DNA of 64,000 nucleotides from the NCBI GenBank assembly GCA_964503145.1, contig CAZCYV010000001.1, positions 973,080 through 1,037,079 of the forward strand. The letters run 5' to 3'. The notes under the pieces are model-generated. The model searched no databases, was not told where the DNA came from, and saw only the letters and a list, made by a program, of their open reading frames with translations. Numbering within the stretch: position 1 is the stretch's first letter; each line of letters begins with the position of its first letter. The position numbers and the translations under genes are program-made. This document shows, piece by piece, positions 17,578 through 26,228 of this stretch. This DNA comes from RBG-16-57-11 sp964503145. Lineage in GTDB: Bacteria; Chloroflexota; Anaerolineae; Anaerolineales; UBA4823.

Positions 17578-18021
17578 ATGGATCTCAAACACATATTGCG
17601 GAGCGTGGACTTATTTGAAGGTCTGTCGGAGCAGGAGCTGGATCAGGTCGCCGCCATCTGCATCGAGAGGCGCTTTAACCCCGGAGATCTGATTACCAAA
17701 GAAGGGGAGACCGGGTCCGAAATGTTTGTGATCACGGATGGCTTCGTGGAAATCCTGCTCGGCGAGCGGCCCGCCACATCGGCGCGGGTAGTCGTCAGCC
17801 TGGGGCCGGGGCAGATCATCGGCGAGATGGCGTTGGTGGATCAGGGGCCGCGCTCGGCTACGGTGCGTGCCACGAGCAAGCCCACGGTAGTGCAGGCCAT
17901 CCAACGGGCGGATCTGGAAGCCCTGTGCCAGCGAGAAACGCACATCGGCTATGTGATCATGCGCAACCTGGCGGCCGATCTATCCTTCAAGATACGTCAC
18001 AGGAACCTGCTCGAACGTTAA
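17578..18021 (+). CDS. Cyclic nucleotide-binding domain protein (no DNA-binding domain)
   Basis: ATG 17578 is chosen because GGAGGTGA lies just upstream and a promoter lies at 17512. The in-frame start at 17467 would begin upstream of that promoter. The 147-residue protein is a single cNMP-binding beta-roll: FEGLSEQELDQVA, ERRFNPGDLITKEGE, MFVITDGFVEI, then the phosphate-binding cassette IIGEMALVDQGPRSATVRA. The C-terminal helix ends without an HTH, so it is not a Crp-type regulator on its own. A 70-residue unknown protein follows 10 bp downstream. Confidence 0.88.
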   Translation: MDLKHILRSVDLFEGLSEQELDQVAAICIERRFNPGDLITKEGETGSEMFVITDGFVEILLGERPATSARVVVSLGPGQIIGEMALVDQGPRSATVRATSKPTVVQAIQRADLEALCQRETHIGYVIMRNLAADLSFKIRHRNLLER

Positions 18022-18031
18022 CAGGTGCGCC

Positions 18032-18244
18032 ATGGCGATCTATAAAGTCAGCTACGTCATCGTTGGAAAAGATCATCCTGGCACGATCCTCAACCAGGAT
18101 CATATGCCACGTGTAGGGGACAAGGTTCAACTGGGGAACGAAACCTTCGAGATCATCGAAGTGCTGGAGTTGGTGCCGCCGCGGGGTGAATTTCACTATA
18201 TCCATGTCACCTGTCGGCCGGCCGACAAGCAACATAAGCGTTAG
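18032..18244 (+). CDS. Small conserved-looking protein of 70 residues, unknown
   Basis: The protein begins AIYKVSYVIVGKDHPGTILN and is a compact alpha/beta sequence with no membrane segment and no cysteines. It follows the cNMP-binding gene by 10 bp and is closed by a strong terminator, so it is almost certainly expressed as the second gene of that unit. AGGTG lies upstream of the ATG. I do not recognise a family. Confidence 0.7.
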   Translation: MAIYKVSYVIVGKDHPGTILNQDHMPRVGDKVQLGNETFEIIEVLELVPPRGEFHYIHVTCRPADKQHKR

Positions 18245-18255
18245 TCGAACGCATC

Positions 18256-18290
18256 GGGGCCATCCTCAACCGGATGGCCCCTGTTATTTT
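18256..18290 (+). terminator. Rho-independent terminator
   Basis: The 10-bp arms ggggccatcc and ggatggcccc flank a six-base loop, followed by tgttatttt. Confidence 0.88.
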
Positions 18291-18314
18291 CTTATAGCGA
18301 AGCGCCTGGGATGC

Positions 18315-18884
18315 TCAAGCGATTTCGGGTTCGATCAGGCCGTAGGTGCCATCCCGCCGACGGTAGAGCACATTGATCGCGTTGGTATTGGCGTTGAAGA
18401 AGATGAAGAAGTTTTCGTGCCCGAGCAAGCTCATCTGCTCAATGGCTTCGAATTCATCCATGGGCGAAAGTGGGAAGCGCTTGCGGCGGGCGATCACCGG
18501 GCCAAGCTCGCCGCTCTCCTCTTCCTCGACGACGGGTTCTGGGACGACTTCAGCCGCAGACTTGCCATCGCCGCGGCCGCGATAATGCTTGCCTTTGTAG
18601 CGCTCGATGCGACGCTGCATCTTCTCCAGGGCGGCATCGACTGCGGCAAAGATATCGTCGGCGCGCTCTTCGGAGCGCAAGATATACCCCTTGCCGCGCA
18701 CCGTGATCTGGGCCACCTGGCGATCAGCAGCGCTGCGCGCCGATTTGACATAGGCCAGATCGACGCGGGTCTCTTCGATGCCAGGCAGGAAACGATCCAG
18801 CTTGGAGACCTTTTTAGTAACGTAATCGTTGATTCGATCTGTTACTTCAATGCTCCGCCCATAAATATCGACTTTGACTGTCAT
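18315..18884 (-). CDS. hpf: Ribosome hibernation promoting factor, long form
   Basis: A 189-residue long-form HPF/RaiA. Residues 1-100 are the S30AE domain (DIYGRSIEVTDRINDYV, KLDRF, ITVRGKGYILRSEE, DIFAAVDAALEKMQRRI). A charged linker follows, and residues about 130-189 form the C-terminal dimerisation domain (RRKRFPLSPMDEFEAIEQM, LLGHENFFIFFNA). Long HPF joins two 70S ribosomes into an inactive 100S dimer in starvation. AAGGAGG precedes the ATG. It lies 36 bp downstream of comF, likely in one operon. Confidence 0.96.
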   Translation of the reverse strand: MTVKVDIYGRSIEVTDRINDYVTKKVSKLDRFLPGIEETRVDLAYVKSARSAADRQVAQITVRGKGYILRSEERADDIFAAVDAALEKMQRRIERYKGKHYRGRGDGKSAAEVVPEPVVEEEESGELGPVIARRKRFPLSPMDEFEAIEQMSLLGHENFFIFFNANTNAINVLYRRRDGTYGLIEPEIA

Positions 18885-18920
18885 ACGAGCCTCCTTCTAT
18901 GAGGAAAATGGATAAAGCCT

Positions 18921-19673
18921 TTATTGAACCTGCTCGAACTTTTCACTGTGCGCCGCGCGCGCCAGCGTGAGGCCAAAGACCTGACGCGCGCCCGCCTGAT
19001 GCAAGGCGCTGGCGCAAGCTTCGAGGGTAGCGCCGCTGGTGGTGACATCATCCACCACCAGCACGCGCTGTCCAGCAACGATCTCGGGTCGGGCGCGGAA
19101 AGCATCCGACACATTTTCACGGCGCTGCGCCAGGTTCAAACCCACTTGCGTGCGCGTCTCTCGCGCTTTGACCAGGGCTTGAGAGCGAAAGGGTTTGCCA
19201 CAGGCCAGCGCCAGCGGAAAAGCCAGCAGAGTGGCCTGATTATATCCGCGCTCTGCCCGGCGGGCAACCCCCACCGGCACCGAAGTGATCAGATCGATTG
19301 GCCACCGAAGCTCCTGGAGCAGGGCCAACAGCGGCCGCGCCAACACTTCTCCGAGGGCGATGTCGCGGGAATATTTCAAACGGTGCAGCGCATTGCGCAG
19401 GGGGCCATCGAAAAACGCCCAACTCCGCAGGGCGGTATAAGCGGGCGGATTTTGCAGACAGGCGTCGCAAGGCCTGTTGGGAACGGCCGGACGTCCACAA
19501 ACCGGACACACAGCCTCCGGAACCAGCCGGATCTGCTGCTGGCAATCAATGCACCAGCGCGAGCCAGGCTCGCCGCAGCCGCCGCAATGCGGCGGGTACA
19601 GCCAATCCAATCCGGCCCAGGCTAACTGGTACAGGCGATAGGCCGGTCGCCCCGTACTACCCGGCACAACCAT
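18921..19673 (-). CDS. comF: ComF-family phosphoribosyltransferase-like protein
   Basis: This 250-residue protein starts with a double zinc-finger region (Cys30, 33, 41, 44 and Cys56, 59, 69, 72) and ends in a phosphoribosyltransferase fold with the PRPP motif VLVVDDVTTSGAT (about 203-215). The central segment SVPVGVARRAERGYNQA is the ComF signature. ComF acts in the cytoplasm in DNA uptake of naturally competent bacteria. The Tad pilus genes just upstream may be related in function, but no other competence gene is in the window. Confidence 0.93.
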   Translation of the reverse strand: MVVPGSTGRPAYRLYQLAWAGLDWLYPPHCGGCGEPGSRWCIDCQQQIRLVPEAVCPVCGRPAVPNRPCDACLQNPPAYTALRSWAFFDGPLRNALHRLKYSRDIALGEVLARPLLALLQELRWPIDLITSVPVGVARRAERGYNQATLLAFPLALACGKPFRSQALVKARETRTQVGLNLAQRRENVSDAFRARPEIVAGQRVLVVDDVTTSGATLEACASALHQAGARQVFGLTLARAAHSEKFEQVQ

Positions 19674-19771
19674 CGCACCTCACAGGATGCACAAATTAAA
19701 GACCAGATCAGCAAACGCAGGAGACGCAGCCCAGAGGCTGCTATCCGGCGGGCGCGCCCCCTGCGCCGCTC

Positions 19772-20734
19772 CTATTGACCGCCGCGGAACAACACGCTGC
19801 CCAGGGTCGAACGAAACAGAGAGAGCACCGCCGGGGTCATCAGCACGATGCAGATCGAGGGGAAGATCAGCAAAGCCATCGGCACCAGCATCTTGATCGG
19901 CGCTTTATGCGCCGCTTCCTCGGCGATCTGCCGCCGCTTGATGCGCATCTGGTCGGCCTGGATGCGCAGGACTTTAGCCATGCTGACGCCAAGCTGCTCA
20001 CTCTGGATGACCGCAGCCACAAAGCTGGTCATCTCGGGCAAGCCAATGCGATCCGCCATATCGCGCAGCGCCTCGCGGCGCAGCTTGCCCAATTGCAGTT
20101 CGCGGATCACCCGGGCGAACGCCCGTGAAAGCTCGTTGTCCCATTTCTCGCTGACTTTCTGCATGGCGCCATCGAAACCCAGGCCAGCCTCGACGCAGAT
20201 GGTCAGCAGGTCGAGGGCATCAGGCATCGCCCGGCGAATCGCCTTTTGGCGGCGCTGGATGCGGCTGGTGAGCAACATTTCAGGGACATAGAAGCCCAGG
20301 GCGACAAACAAGGCAAGCACCAGGAGCTTTTGACCTAGGCTCCAACTGATGCTTCCTACATTGAAGATGAAAAGCAGGAAACCGCCAACCGCCACAGCAA
20401 TGACGATGCGCAACGCCCAGAAAACGGCAGGTTCCAGGCCGCGGGGGTTGCCGGCCAGCTCCAGCTTGCGCGCCGTGGATTGCAGAGCGTTCTGCGGGGT
20501 GAAGCGAGAGACGATCTCGCCAATGCGGCGGGCCATCGGGATGATGACCCGCTCCGTAAAGGGCTGGGAAAGCTCGATCTCTTCCAGCGTGGCCGTTTCG
20601 CCGCGGGCGGCGAATTCAGCCAGGCGCTGCTGCAAGGGATCGCTCTCGCGGCGATCACGTAAACCAATCACAATCAGGGTGATCGCGCCGATGATGATGA
20701 ACAAAACGAGCAACACAAGAATCAGCGTCGGCAT
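19772..20734 (-). CDS. tadC: Tad pilus assembly inner-membrane protein TadC (GspF family)
   Basis: A 320-residue protein with a first membrane helix (about 2-24), a cytoplasmic T2SSF domain (RRAMPDALDLLTICVEAGLG, SFVAAVIQSEQLGVSMAKVL, RRQIAEEAAHKAPIKMLVP) and terminal helices. It pairs with TadB to form the membrane platform of the Flp pilus. It is the last gene of the tad operon. GGAGG lies upstream of the ATG. The order TadB then TadC matches other tad loci. Confidence 0.93.
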   Translation of the reverse strand: MPTLILVLLVLFIIIGAITLIVIGLRDRRESDPLQQRLAEFAARGETATLEEIELSQPFTERVIIPMARRIGEIVSRFTPQNALQSTARKLELAGNPRGLEPAVFWALRIVIAVAVGGFLLFIFNVGSISWSLGQKLLVLALFVALGFYVPEMLLTSRIQRRQKAIRRAMPDALDLLTICVEAGLGFDGAMQKVSEKWDNELSRAFARVIRELQLGKLRREALRDMADRIGLPEMTSFVAAVIQSEQLGVSMAKVLRIQADQMRIKRRQIAEEAAHKAPIKMLVPMALLIFPSICIVLMTPAVLSLFRSTLGSVLFRGGQ

Positions 20735-20792
20735 CTTTTGCTACCTCCGTACAACCCTATAACCTGCTTTCTCGCCCTGTTGAAAAACGGGT

Positions 20793-21770
20793 TCAGATAT
20801 CGATATTAGCGATGCGGGTCATCACGAAATACCCGCTGATGACCATAATGGCCGCGATGGTCAAGACAATGTAACCCACAATCCTTGGCTCGGCGAAGAA
20901 CTGCATCATGTAGGGTCGGTTCACTACCCACAGCACGCCGGCGATCATCAGCGGCATCATCGCCAGGAAACGACCCGAATACATCACCTGGGAAGTGAGC
21001 ACGCGGATCTCGCCCTTGATGCGCACCCGCTCGCGGATGGTGTAGGAGATGGTGTCCAGGATTTCCGCCAGGTTGCCGCCGACCTCGCGCTGGACGTTCA
21101 TGGCCGTGACCACCAGATCCAGGTCGCCGCTGGGGATGCGGCGCAACAGGTTGGCCAGGGCCTGGTCCATTGGGATGCCCAACTGCATTTCTTGCACCAC
21201 GCGGCGGAATTCGTCGCTGATCGGAGGAGGCATTTCCTTGCTCACCGCCTCCATGGCCTGCATCGTGGAATAGCCCGCGCGCAGGCCATTCACCATCAGG
21301 TTCAACATATCCGCCAATTGCTCGTTGAAACGCACCAGACGCTGGCCTTGCTGTCGGGCGACGTAGATGCGCGGCAGATACAGGCCAACGATGAAACCGA
21401 GGATGGGGAAAATCGGGATAGGAAAAGCGTTCTCGCGACCCATGAAATACCAGAACACGACAGCCGAGCCGATGCCGGAGAAGATCATGACGATGATGTA
21501 CTCGCCCGGCTTCAACTTCAGATCGGCGCGGGCCAGCTCGCGCGCCAGTCCTCCACCCCAGGTAGAGCGCTCCAGACGACGGTTGAGCCAATCTCCAACG
21601 GGAGAGGTCTTCTCGGCCTTCTTCTCCTTGATTTGCTCTTCTTCAAGGTAACGACCCAGACGCTCTTCAACCAGGGTGCGCTCGCTTCTGGCGGTGACTA
21701 CGATACCGATCACCAGCAGGACCACCACCGCGCCAGCGCCAAAGATGAGGATTAGCAACATCGGGTCCAT
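20793..21770 (-). CDS. tadB: Tad pilus assembly inner-membrane protein TadB (GspF family)
   Basis: A 325-residue protein: N-terminal helix (about 4-26), a charged region with EEEQIKEKKAEK, two central helices (GEYIIVMIFSGIGSAVVFWY), the T2SSF domain (QLADMLNLMVNGLRAGYSTM, ELVVTA-like segment, QREVGGNLAEILDTISYTIR) and C-terminal helices. It partners TadC. The start has GAGAGG upstream. The gene sits between cpaF and tadC with gaps of about 50 bp. Confidence 0.93.
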   Translation of the reverse strand: MDPMLLILIFGAGAVVVLLVIGIVVTARSERTLVEERLGRYLEEEQIKEKKAEKTSPVGDWLNRRLERSTWGGGLARELARADLKLKPGEYIIVMIFSGIGSAVVFWYFMGRENAFPIPIFPILGFIVGLYLPRIYVARQQGQRLVRFNEQLADMLNLMVNGLRAGYSTMQAMEAVSKEMPPPISDEFRRVVQEMQLGIPMDQALANLLRRIPSGDLDLVVTAMNVQREVGGNLAEILDTISYTIRERVRIKGEIRVLTSQVMYSGRFLAMMPLMIAGVLWVVNRPYMMQFFAEPRIVGYIVLTIAAIMVISGYFVMTRIANIDI

Positions 21771-21818
21771 AGGTTTTGCCTCTCAGGAAAAGCCGATGGT
21801 CGAATTACCGACCAGAGC

Positions 21819-23249
21819 CTAATAGCGCCGCCGTTCACCAATTCCGAAGATCGACGCCGGAAGGTGAATGCCCGAGGCCTCGATTTTGTCGATGAACTTG
21901 GGACGCAGCCCGGTAGGCCGCAAGCGGCCGACCACTTTGCCGTTCTCATAACCGGTCTGCTCGAAGACGAAGATGTCGGTCATGGTGATGACATCGCCTT
22001 CCATGCCGCTGACCTCGGTGATATTGACCACTTTGCGCGAACCATCTCGCAGACGCTCCTGATGCACTACCAGGTCGATGGCGGAGGCGATCTGCTCGCG
22101 AATGGCGCGCACCGGCAGTTCCATGCCGGCCATCATGGTCATGGTCTCCAGGCGGGCAAGGGTATCGCGCGGACTGTTAGAGTGCGCCGTGGTCATTGAG
22201 CCGTCGTGGCCGGTGTTCATCGCCTGCAGCATGTCCAGCGCCGCTTCGTCGCGGATCTCGCCGACGATAATCCGATCGGGGCGCATACGCAGGGCATTGA
22301 TCACCAATTGGCGAATGGTCACTTCGCCCTTGCCTTCGATGTTGGGCGGGCGGGATTCAAGGGTGACCACGTGCTCCTGGCGCAACTGAAGTTCGGCTGC
22401 GTTCTCGATGGTTACGATGCGCTCGTCGCTGGGGATGAATTGCGACAAGATGTTCAGCAGAGTCGTCTTACCGGAGCCAGTGCCGCCGGAGATGACAATA
22501 TTCAAGCGCGCCTCCACGCAAGCCTTCAAGAACTGCAGCGCCTCCTGGGTGATCGAGCCAAACTGGATCAGTTGCTCGATGGTAATCGGGTTCTTGAAGA
22601 ATTTACGGATGGTGAGCACCGGGCCGACCAGTGAGATAGGCGGGATCACGGCGTTGACGCGCGAGCCGTCGGGAAGGCGCGCGTCCACGTAGGGGCTGGA
22701 CTCATCGATGCGGCGGCCCATCGGAGAGACGATGCGGTCGATGATGCGCATGACGTGCTCATCACTCTCGAAGGCAACCGGCACACGAGAGATCTTACCG
22801 CCGCGCTCGATGTAGATGTTCTTGGCGCCGTTCACCATTACTTCGGTGATGGTCTCGTCTTCCAGCAGCGGCTGCAGCGGCCCCAAACCCAGAATTTCGG
22901 CGGCGATCTGCTCATACAGCCGATGGCGCTCTGGGCGGGTCAAGACGATGTTCTCCTCCGCCAGGATTTGCTCGAACAGTTCCTGGATGGTAGCGCGGAC
23001 ATCGTTGACCCGCGAGATATCCATCGAGGGATCGAGCTCAGAGAGCAGGCGGTTCTGGACGCGGGTTTTGAGATCCAGGTAAGTATCTTTCTGCGGAGCA
23101 ACGCCCGGGGCGGCCACCCGCCGCGCCTGCAAGTTGACCAGCCGGGATACGCTGGGCTGTGCGCCGGTGCTGGCCGGGGTGCTGGGGCTGCTTTCGCCAG
23201 GCTGAGCAGGCTTACCCTGCCCTTGTTCGATACGTTTGAGTAGCGACAT
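21819..23249 (-). CDS. cpaF: Tad secretion ATPase CpaF/TadA
   Basis: This 476-residue hexameric motor ATPase powers Flp pilus assembly. After a Pro/Ser-rich tail (1-50) it shows the VirB11/CpaF core: GLGPLQPLLEDETITEVMVN, the Walker A motif GGTGSGKTT (255-263), the Asp box, and Walker B with RPDRIIVGEIRDEAALDML (324-342), followed by NTGHDGSMTTAHSNSP. AAGGAGG precedes the ATG. One ATPase is usual for tad loci, which lack a separate retraction motor. Confidence 0.96.
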   Translation of the reverse strand: MSLLKRIEQGQGKPAQPGESSPSTPASTGAQPSVSRLVNLQARRVAAPGVAPQKDTYLDLKTRVQNRLLSELDPSMDISRVNDVRATIQELFEQILAEENIVLTRPERHRLYEQIAAEILGLGPLQPLLEDETITEVMVNGAKNIYIERGGKISRVPVAFESDEHVMRIIDRIVSPMGRRIDESSPYVDARLPDGSRVNAVIPPISLVGPVLTIRKFFKNPITIEQLIQFGSITQEALQFLKACVEARLNIVISGGTGSGKTTLLNILSQFIPSDERIVTIENAAELQLRQEHVVTLESRPPNIEGKGEVTIRQLVINALRMRPDRIIVGEIRDEAALDMLQAMNTGHDGSMTTAHSNSPRDTLARLETMTMMAGMELPVRAIREQIASAIDLVVHQERLRDGSRKVVNITEVSGMEGDVITMTDIFVFEQTGYENGKVVGRLRPTGLRPKFIDKIEASGIHLPASIFGIGERRRY

Positions 23250-23263
23250 TTCCTATTACCTCC

Positions 23264-24499
23264 TTACCGTTTTTTGGATACCGGTACACTCGCAGTTTCC
23301 TCGTCCTTTTCGCTCAACTCATCAATGCGTTGCCGCACTGCCTCAGCCAGGGCAAGGAAACTTTTGGCAATTGGGCGCAAACGATCGCCCATCATCAATG
23401 GGACGCCTTTGTTCACCGAAATCAAGACCGTTCGATCTTCGAAGGGGATCACCGCCGAAATTTCGTGTTTGAAATTTTCGCTGATCTTTTCGGGGGTAAT
23501 CCCGATGCGTTTGTCGTAGCGGTTCATTACGAAAAGGATGCGACGGCGCTCGATGTTGAGCACCTCGGCCAGATCCATGTACAGGCGCGCGTTCTTGATC
23601 GCCGGGATTTCCTGAGTGGTGATCAAGACGATCAGATCGCTGATATCCATCGCAGCCAGCACGACATCGGTGAGCGTGGATGAGGCATCCACCACGATGT
23701 AAGGAAATTGGGTGCGCAGGAACTTTAGGATCTTTGAAAATTGCTCGCCGGTGACGTTTTCGGCATATTCCGGGCGGGTTGGAGCGGCCAGCACCTTGAT
23801 ACCCGAGGGAACGTGATGGAGCAGCACCTCCTGTACCAGATCCTTATCCAGTTCATCGGCGCGCGGCGCCAGATCCAGGACGCTGGTGCGGACTTGTTCA
23901 TTGAGGAAGACAGCCACATCGCCGAATTGCAGATTAGCGTCCACTAGAGCAACCGGCGTCTCTTCGTTTTGCAGCGTGACCGCCAGGTTCACCGCCAGGG
24001 TGGTGGCGCCAGCGCCGCCTTTGGGGGAGTAAACGACGATGATTTTGCCCTGCGCCAGTTGTGCGCCCAGCCCAGGCAGAATGGCGGATTGGGCGATCTT
24101 GGCGCGCTCTTCGAAGGCCATCTTTCCGGCGCGGCGGATGGCGGCGGTCATCTCATCCACTGAAGGCGGCTTGGTGAGGAAATCGCGAGCGCCCGCCAGC
24201 ATCGCCCGGCGCATATAGTTCGGGTCGCCCTGGACAGACAGGATGACGATCTGGGTGGCAGGGTTGTGCTGGCGGATCAACTCTGTCGCCGTGATGCCGT
24301 CCATGTCGGGCATGTTGATGTCCATCAGGACGACATCCGGCTTTAGTTCTCTGGATTGCTCCACGCCTGAGCGACCCGAATTGGCCGCCCCCACCACTTC
24401 GATGTCTTTTTCAAACTGGAGCAGCTTACGTATGTTCTCTCGGGTTTCTGCTACATCATCTACAATTAAGACACGAATCTTGTTCTCACCAGCCGACAT
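23264..24499 (-). CDS. cpaE: CpaE/TadZ: receiver domain fused to MinD/ParA-like ATPase
   Basis: A 411-residue protein with an N-terminal response-regulator receiver (about 8-125) that keeps the acidic pair Asp14/15, the phospho-acceptor Asp60 (LMDINMP) and Lys110 (LTKP). A MinD/ParA-like domain follows. Its Walker A is YSPKGGAGATT: the signature lysine at the start is kept and the second lysine is replaced by Ala, as is common in TadZ. CpaE/TadZ proteins localise the pilus machine to the pole. The intact receiver suggests control by phosphorylation, and the sensor kinase upstream is a candidate partner. Confidence 0.93.
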   Translation of the reverse strand: MSAGENKIRVLIVDDVAETRENIRKLLQFEKDIEVVGAANSGRSGVEQSRELKPDVVLMDINMPDMDGITATELIRQHNPATQIVILSVQGDPNYMRRAMLAGARDFLTKPPSVDEMTAAIRRAGKMAFEERAKIAQSAILPGLGAQLAQGKIIVVYSPKGGAGATTLAVNLAVTLQNEETPVALVDANLQFGDVAVFLNEQVRTSVLDLAPRADELDKDLVQEVLLHHVPSGIKVLAAPTRPEYAENVTGEQFSKILKFLRTQFPYIVVDASSTLTDVVLAAMDISDLIVLITTQEIPAIKNARLYMDLAEVLNIERRRILFVMNRYDKRIGITPEKISENFKHEISAVIPFEDRTVLISVNKGVPLMMGDRLRPIAKSFLALAEAVRQRIDELSEKDEETASVPVSKKR

Positions 24500-24543
24500 T
24501 TAATCGCTCCGAATTCAGGATACGTTGACAAAACCGCCAAAAG

Positions 24544-25692
24544 TTAAGGTGTGTACGGCATTCGAATATCATCGATGCGCGGGTTCAGGCTGTAAGGCAA
24601 CCTGGCAGGCACCGGGATCTGGTATTGCTCGAGCAGGAATTGCAGAGTCACAGGGAGCACATTCTCGCGCGAGTTATCGTTGGCGGCGCGCAGGACCAGA
24701 TTGAGCGAAGCGGCCATCTTGGTCTGCACGGCCATCACATAGTTCAGCGTGACGGCGTCCTGCGGACGAACGATCAGGGTAACCACGTCTGGGGCGACTG
24801 GTACGGCCTGCTCCTCGCCCTGTTGCTGTCCCTCTGGAGTGGGCGTTGCCGTGCCCTGGGCCTGCGCCTCCTGACCGGGCAACGGGAAGTTGCCCACCTG
24901 CAACACAACCACGTCTTGTAACAGCATATGGCTGACGATCCGCGGCCGTTGAGCTTCGGAAGGCACCACGTAAACCGCCTGACCCAAGACCGGATCGATG
25001 ATCACCTTGCCGTAAATGCCCGGCGATAAGGGTGAAGGCGGCTCAGGCCTGCCGGTCTCTGGGTCGACCACGCCACCCTGACTGAGCGAGGTGACGCCGA
25101 CCGTCAGCGGCGGCTGCTCGTTGGTTTCAGGATCAGGCGGGCCAGAGGAGATGGCAACGCCGGTGAAATTGGGTAGGATGGATTGGAAATCGGTGTCCAC
25201 ATCGACGAACATCATCGTCACGATGACGTTGACATGATCGCCCGGGCGCAGGGCATAGGAAACGTTGGCAATCCTGCTGGCAGGGATCGAGACGGCTACC
25301 ATGCCAGGGGGAATGTTCAGCGCCCAAGGGGAACCGGAGGTGGGGATGATTTCACCCTCCTTCAGAAGCATCGAGTCGAGCAGAGGTATGCCGGCAGGCA
25401 GGTCATATTTGACCACTTTTCCCACCATTTTCATCATCTGATCACCCATCACCATGCCTTGAGGGATCTGGCCCTGCTGCCAGGGGATTTGCGCCAGCAT
25501 CTCCTGTTTCAACTCAGTGCCTCGGCTCAGGTTTTGGGTAATATAGACCACCGTGACCGGCTGGGGTGTCGGCGTTGCCTGGGCCGTTGGACCTCGCGGC
25601 GCGCGCAGGAAGAGGTACCAGACGACAGCGACGGCAACCAGCCCCAAAATTAAGACGAAAGCCAGGATGAAGAACACTCGCCCACGACGCAT
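24544..25692 (-). CDS. cpaB: Flp pilus assembly protein CpaB/RcpC
   Basis: ATG 25692 is preferred (382 residues) because GGAGG lies five bases upstream; that GGAGG overlaps the in-frame ATG at 25704, which itself has none. There is one N-terminal membrane helix (about 6-28), then an SAF-type domain (VVYITQNLSRGTELKQEML, YDLPAGIPLLDSML), the GMVAVSIPASRIANVSYAL segment and a C-terminal domain with LIVRPQDAVTLNYVMAVQ. CpaB normally helps the secretin in diderms; here no secretin is present. A promoter lies at 25728-25755. Confidence 0.9.
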   Translation of the reverse strand: MRRGRVFFILAFVLILGLVAVAVVWYLFLRAPRGPTAQATPTPQPVTVVYITQNLSRGTELKQEMLAQIPWQQGQIPQGMVMGDQMMKMVGKVVKYDLPAGIPLLDSMLLKEGEIIPTSGSPWALNIPPGMVAVSIPASRIANVSYALRPGDHVNVIVTMMFVDVDTDFQSILPNFTGVAISSGPPDPETNEQPPLTVGVTSLSQGGVVDPETGRPEPPSPLSPGIYGKVIIDPVLGQAVYVVPSEAQRPRIVSHMLLQDVVVLQVGNFPLPGQEAQAQGTATPTPEGQQQGEEQAVPVAPDVVTLIVRPQDAVTLNYVMAVQTKMAASLNLVLRAANDNSRENVLPVTLQFLLEQYQIPVPARLPYSLNPRIDDIRMPYTP

Positions 25693-25727
25693 AATCGCCT
25701 CCATGTGTAGGGGTTCAGTTTAAACCA

Positions 25728-25755
25728 ATCATACACTTTTAAGGGTAAAAGTCAA
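25728..25755 (-). promoter_or_regulatory. Promoter of the cpaB-cpaE-cpaF-tadB-tadC operon
   Basis: The minus strand has TTGACT, a 16-bp spacer and TATGAT, about 30 bases before the chosen cpaB start. Confidence 0.65.
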
Positions 25756-25831
25756 GTTAAATTGAAAAACTGCATCAGAACAATGGTTGAATTTGAATGG
25801 TTGAGCCAGGCTGAACTTTCAAAAACTTTAT

Positions 25832-25869
25832 GAGAAGAAGGCCTTGCTGCGCAGCAAGGCCTTCTTCTC
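25832..25869 (-). terminator. Terminator after the flp pilin gene
   Basis: A perfect 19-bp inverted repeat with no separate loop (gagaagaaggccttgctgc and its complement) lies between flp and cpaB. On the minus strand it is followed by ataaagttttt. It would cap the abundant pilin mRNA and separate it from the assembly operon. Confidence 0.85.
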
Positions 25870-25926
25870 ATTCTCCCAATTTCCGATTGCTGGCATTTTG
25901 CCAATTTGCAATCGCCACGTTTCGCT

Positions 25927-26073
25927 TTAGATCGCGTTCATGATCGTGCTGAAGACATTGCCGATCGCCGGGCCGAGCAGGGCGAGAATGACAATCACGA
26001 CAATCGCGACCAAAACAAGAATCAACGCGTACTCTACCAGGCCCTGTCCCTTTTCCTTCGGTGCGAACAACAT
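25927..26073 (-). CDS. flp: Flp/Fap-type pilin subunit, 48 residues
   Basis: This very short gene encodes MLFAPKEKGQGLVEYALILV and a continuing hydrophobic helix (LVAIVVIVILALLGPAIGN), ending FSTIMNAI. The prepilin site is EKG/QGLVEY: cleavage after Gly9 puts Glu at mature position 5 and Tyr at 6, the Flp hallmark. A near-perfect ribosome site (aaaggaggtga) precedes the ATG, fitting high expression. It has its own promoter and terminator. The prepilin peptidase that must process it is not in the window. Confidence 0.95.
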   Translation of the reverse strand: MLFAPKEKGQGLVEYALILVLVAIVVIVILALLGPAIGNVFSTIMNAI

Positions 26074-26133
26074 GGTTTTTCACCTCCTTTCCCTTTGAAT
26101 TTTGTCCTGCGGTGTAGTGCTCAACTGTTTTAT

Positions 26134-26161
26134 ATTATAGGGGAAAAAACAAAAAAATCAA
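26134..26161 (-). promoter_or_regulatory. Promoter of the flp pilin gene
   Basis: The minus strand has TTGATT, a 16-bp T-rich spacer and a perfect TATAAT. The leader of about 53 bases ends in a strong ribosome binding site. The flanks are AT-rich, unlike the neighbourhood. Confidence 0.75.
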
Positions 26162-26228
26162 TACTTTTACACCCCTTTTTTCCTTGCAATTATGCAAAGT
26201 TCGAAGAACTTACAATATTTTTCTCATT

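Noticed and set aside
25868..26083. A 71-residue Arg/Asp-rich frame over the pilin region
   Set aside because: It is in a different frame from the 48-residue Flp pilin, which has the prepilin motif and ribosome site.
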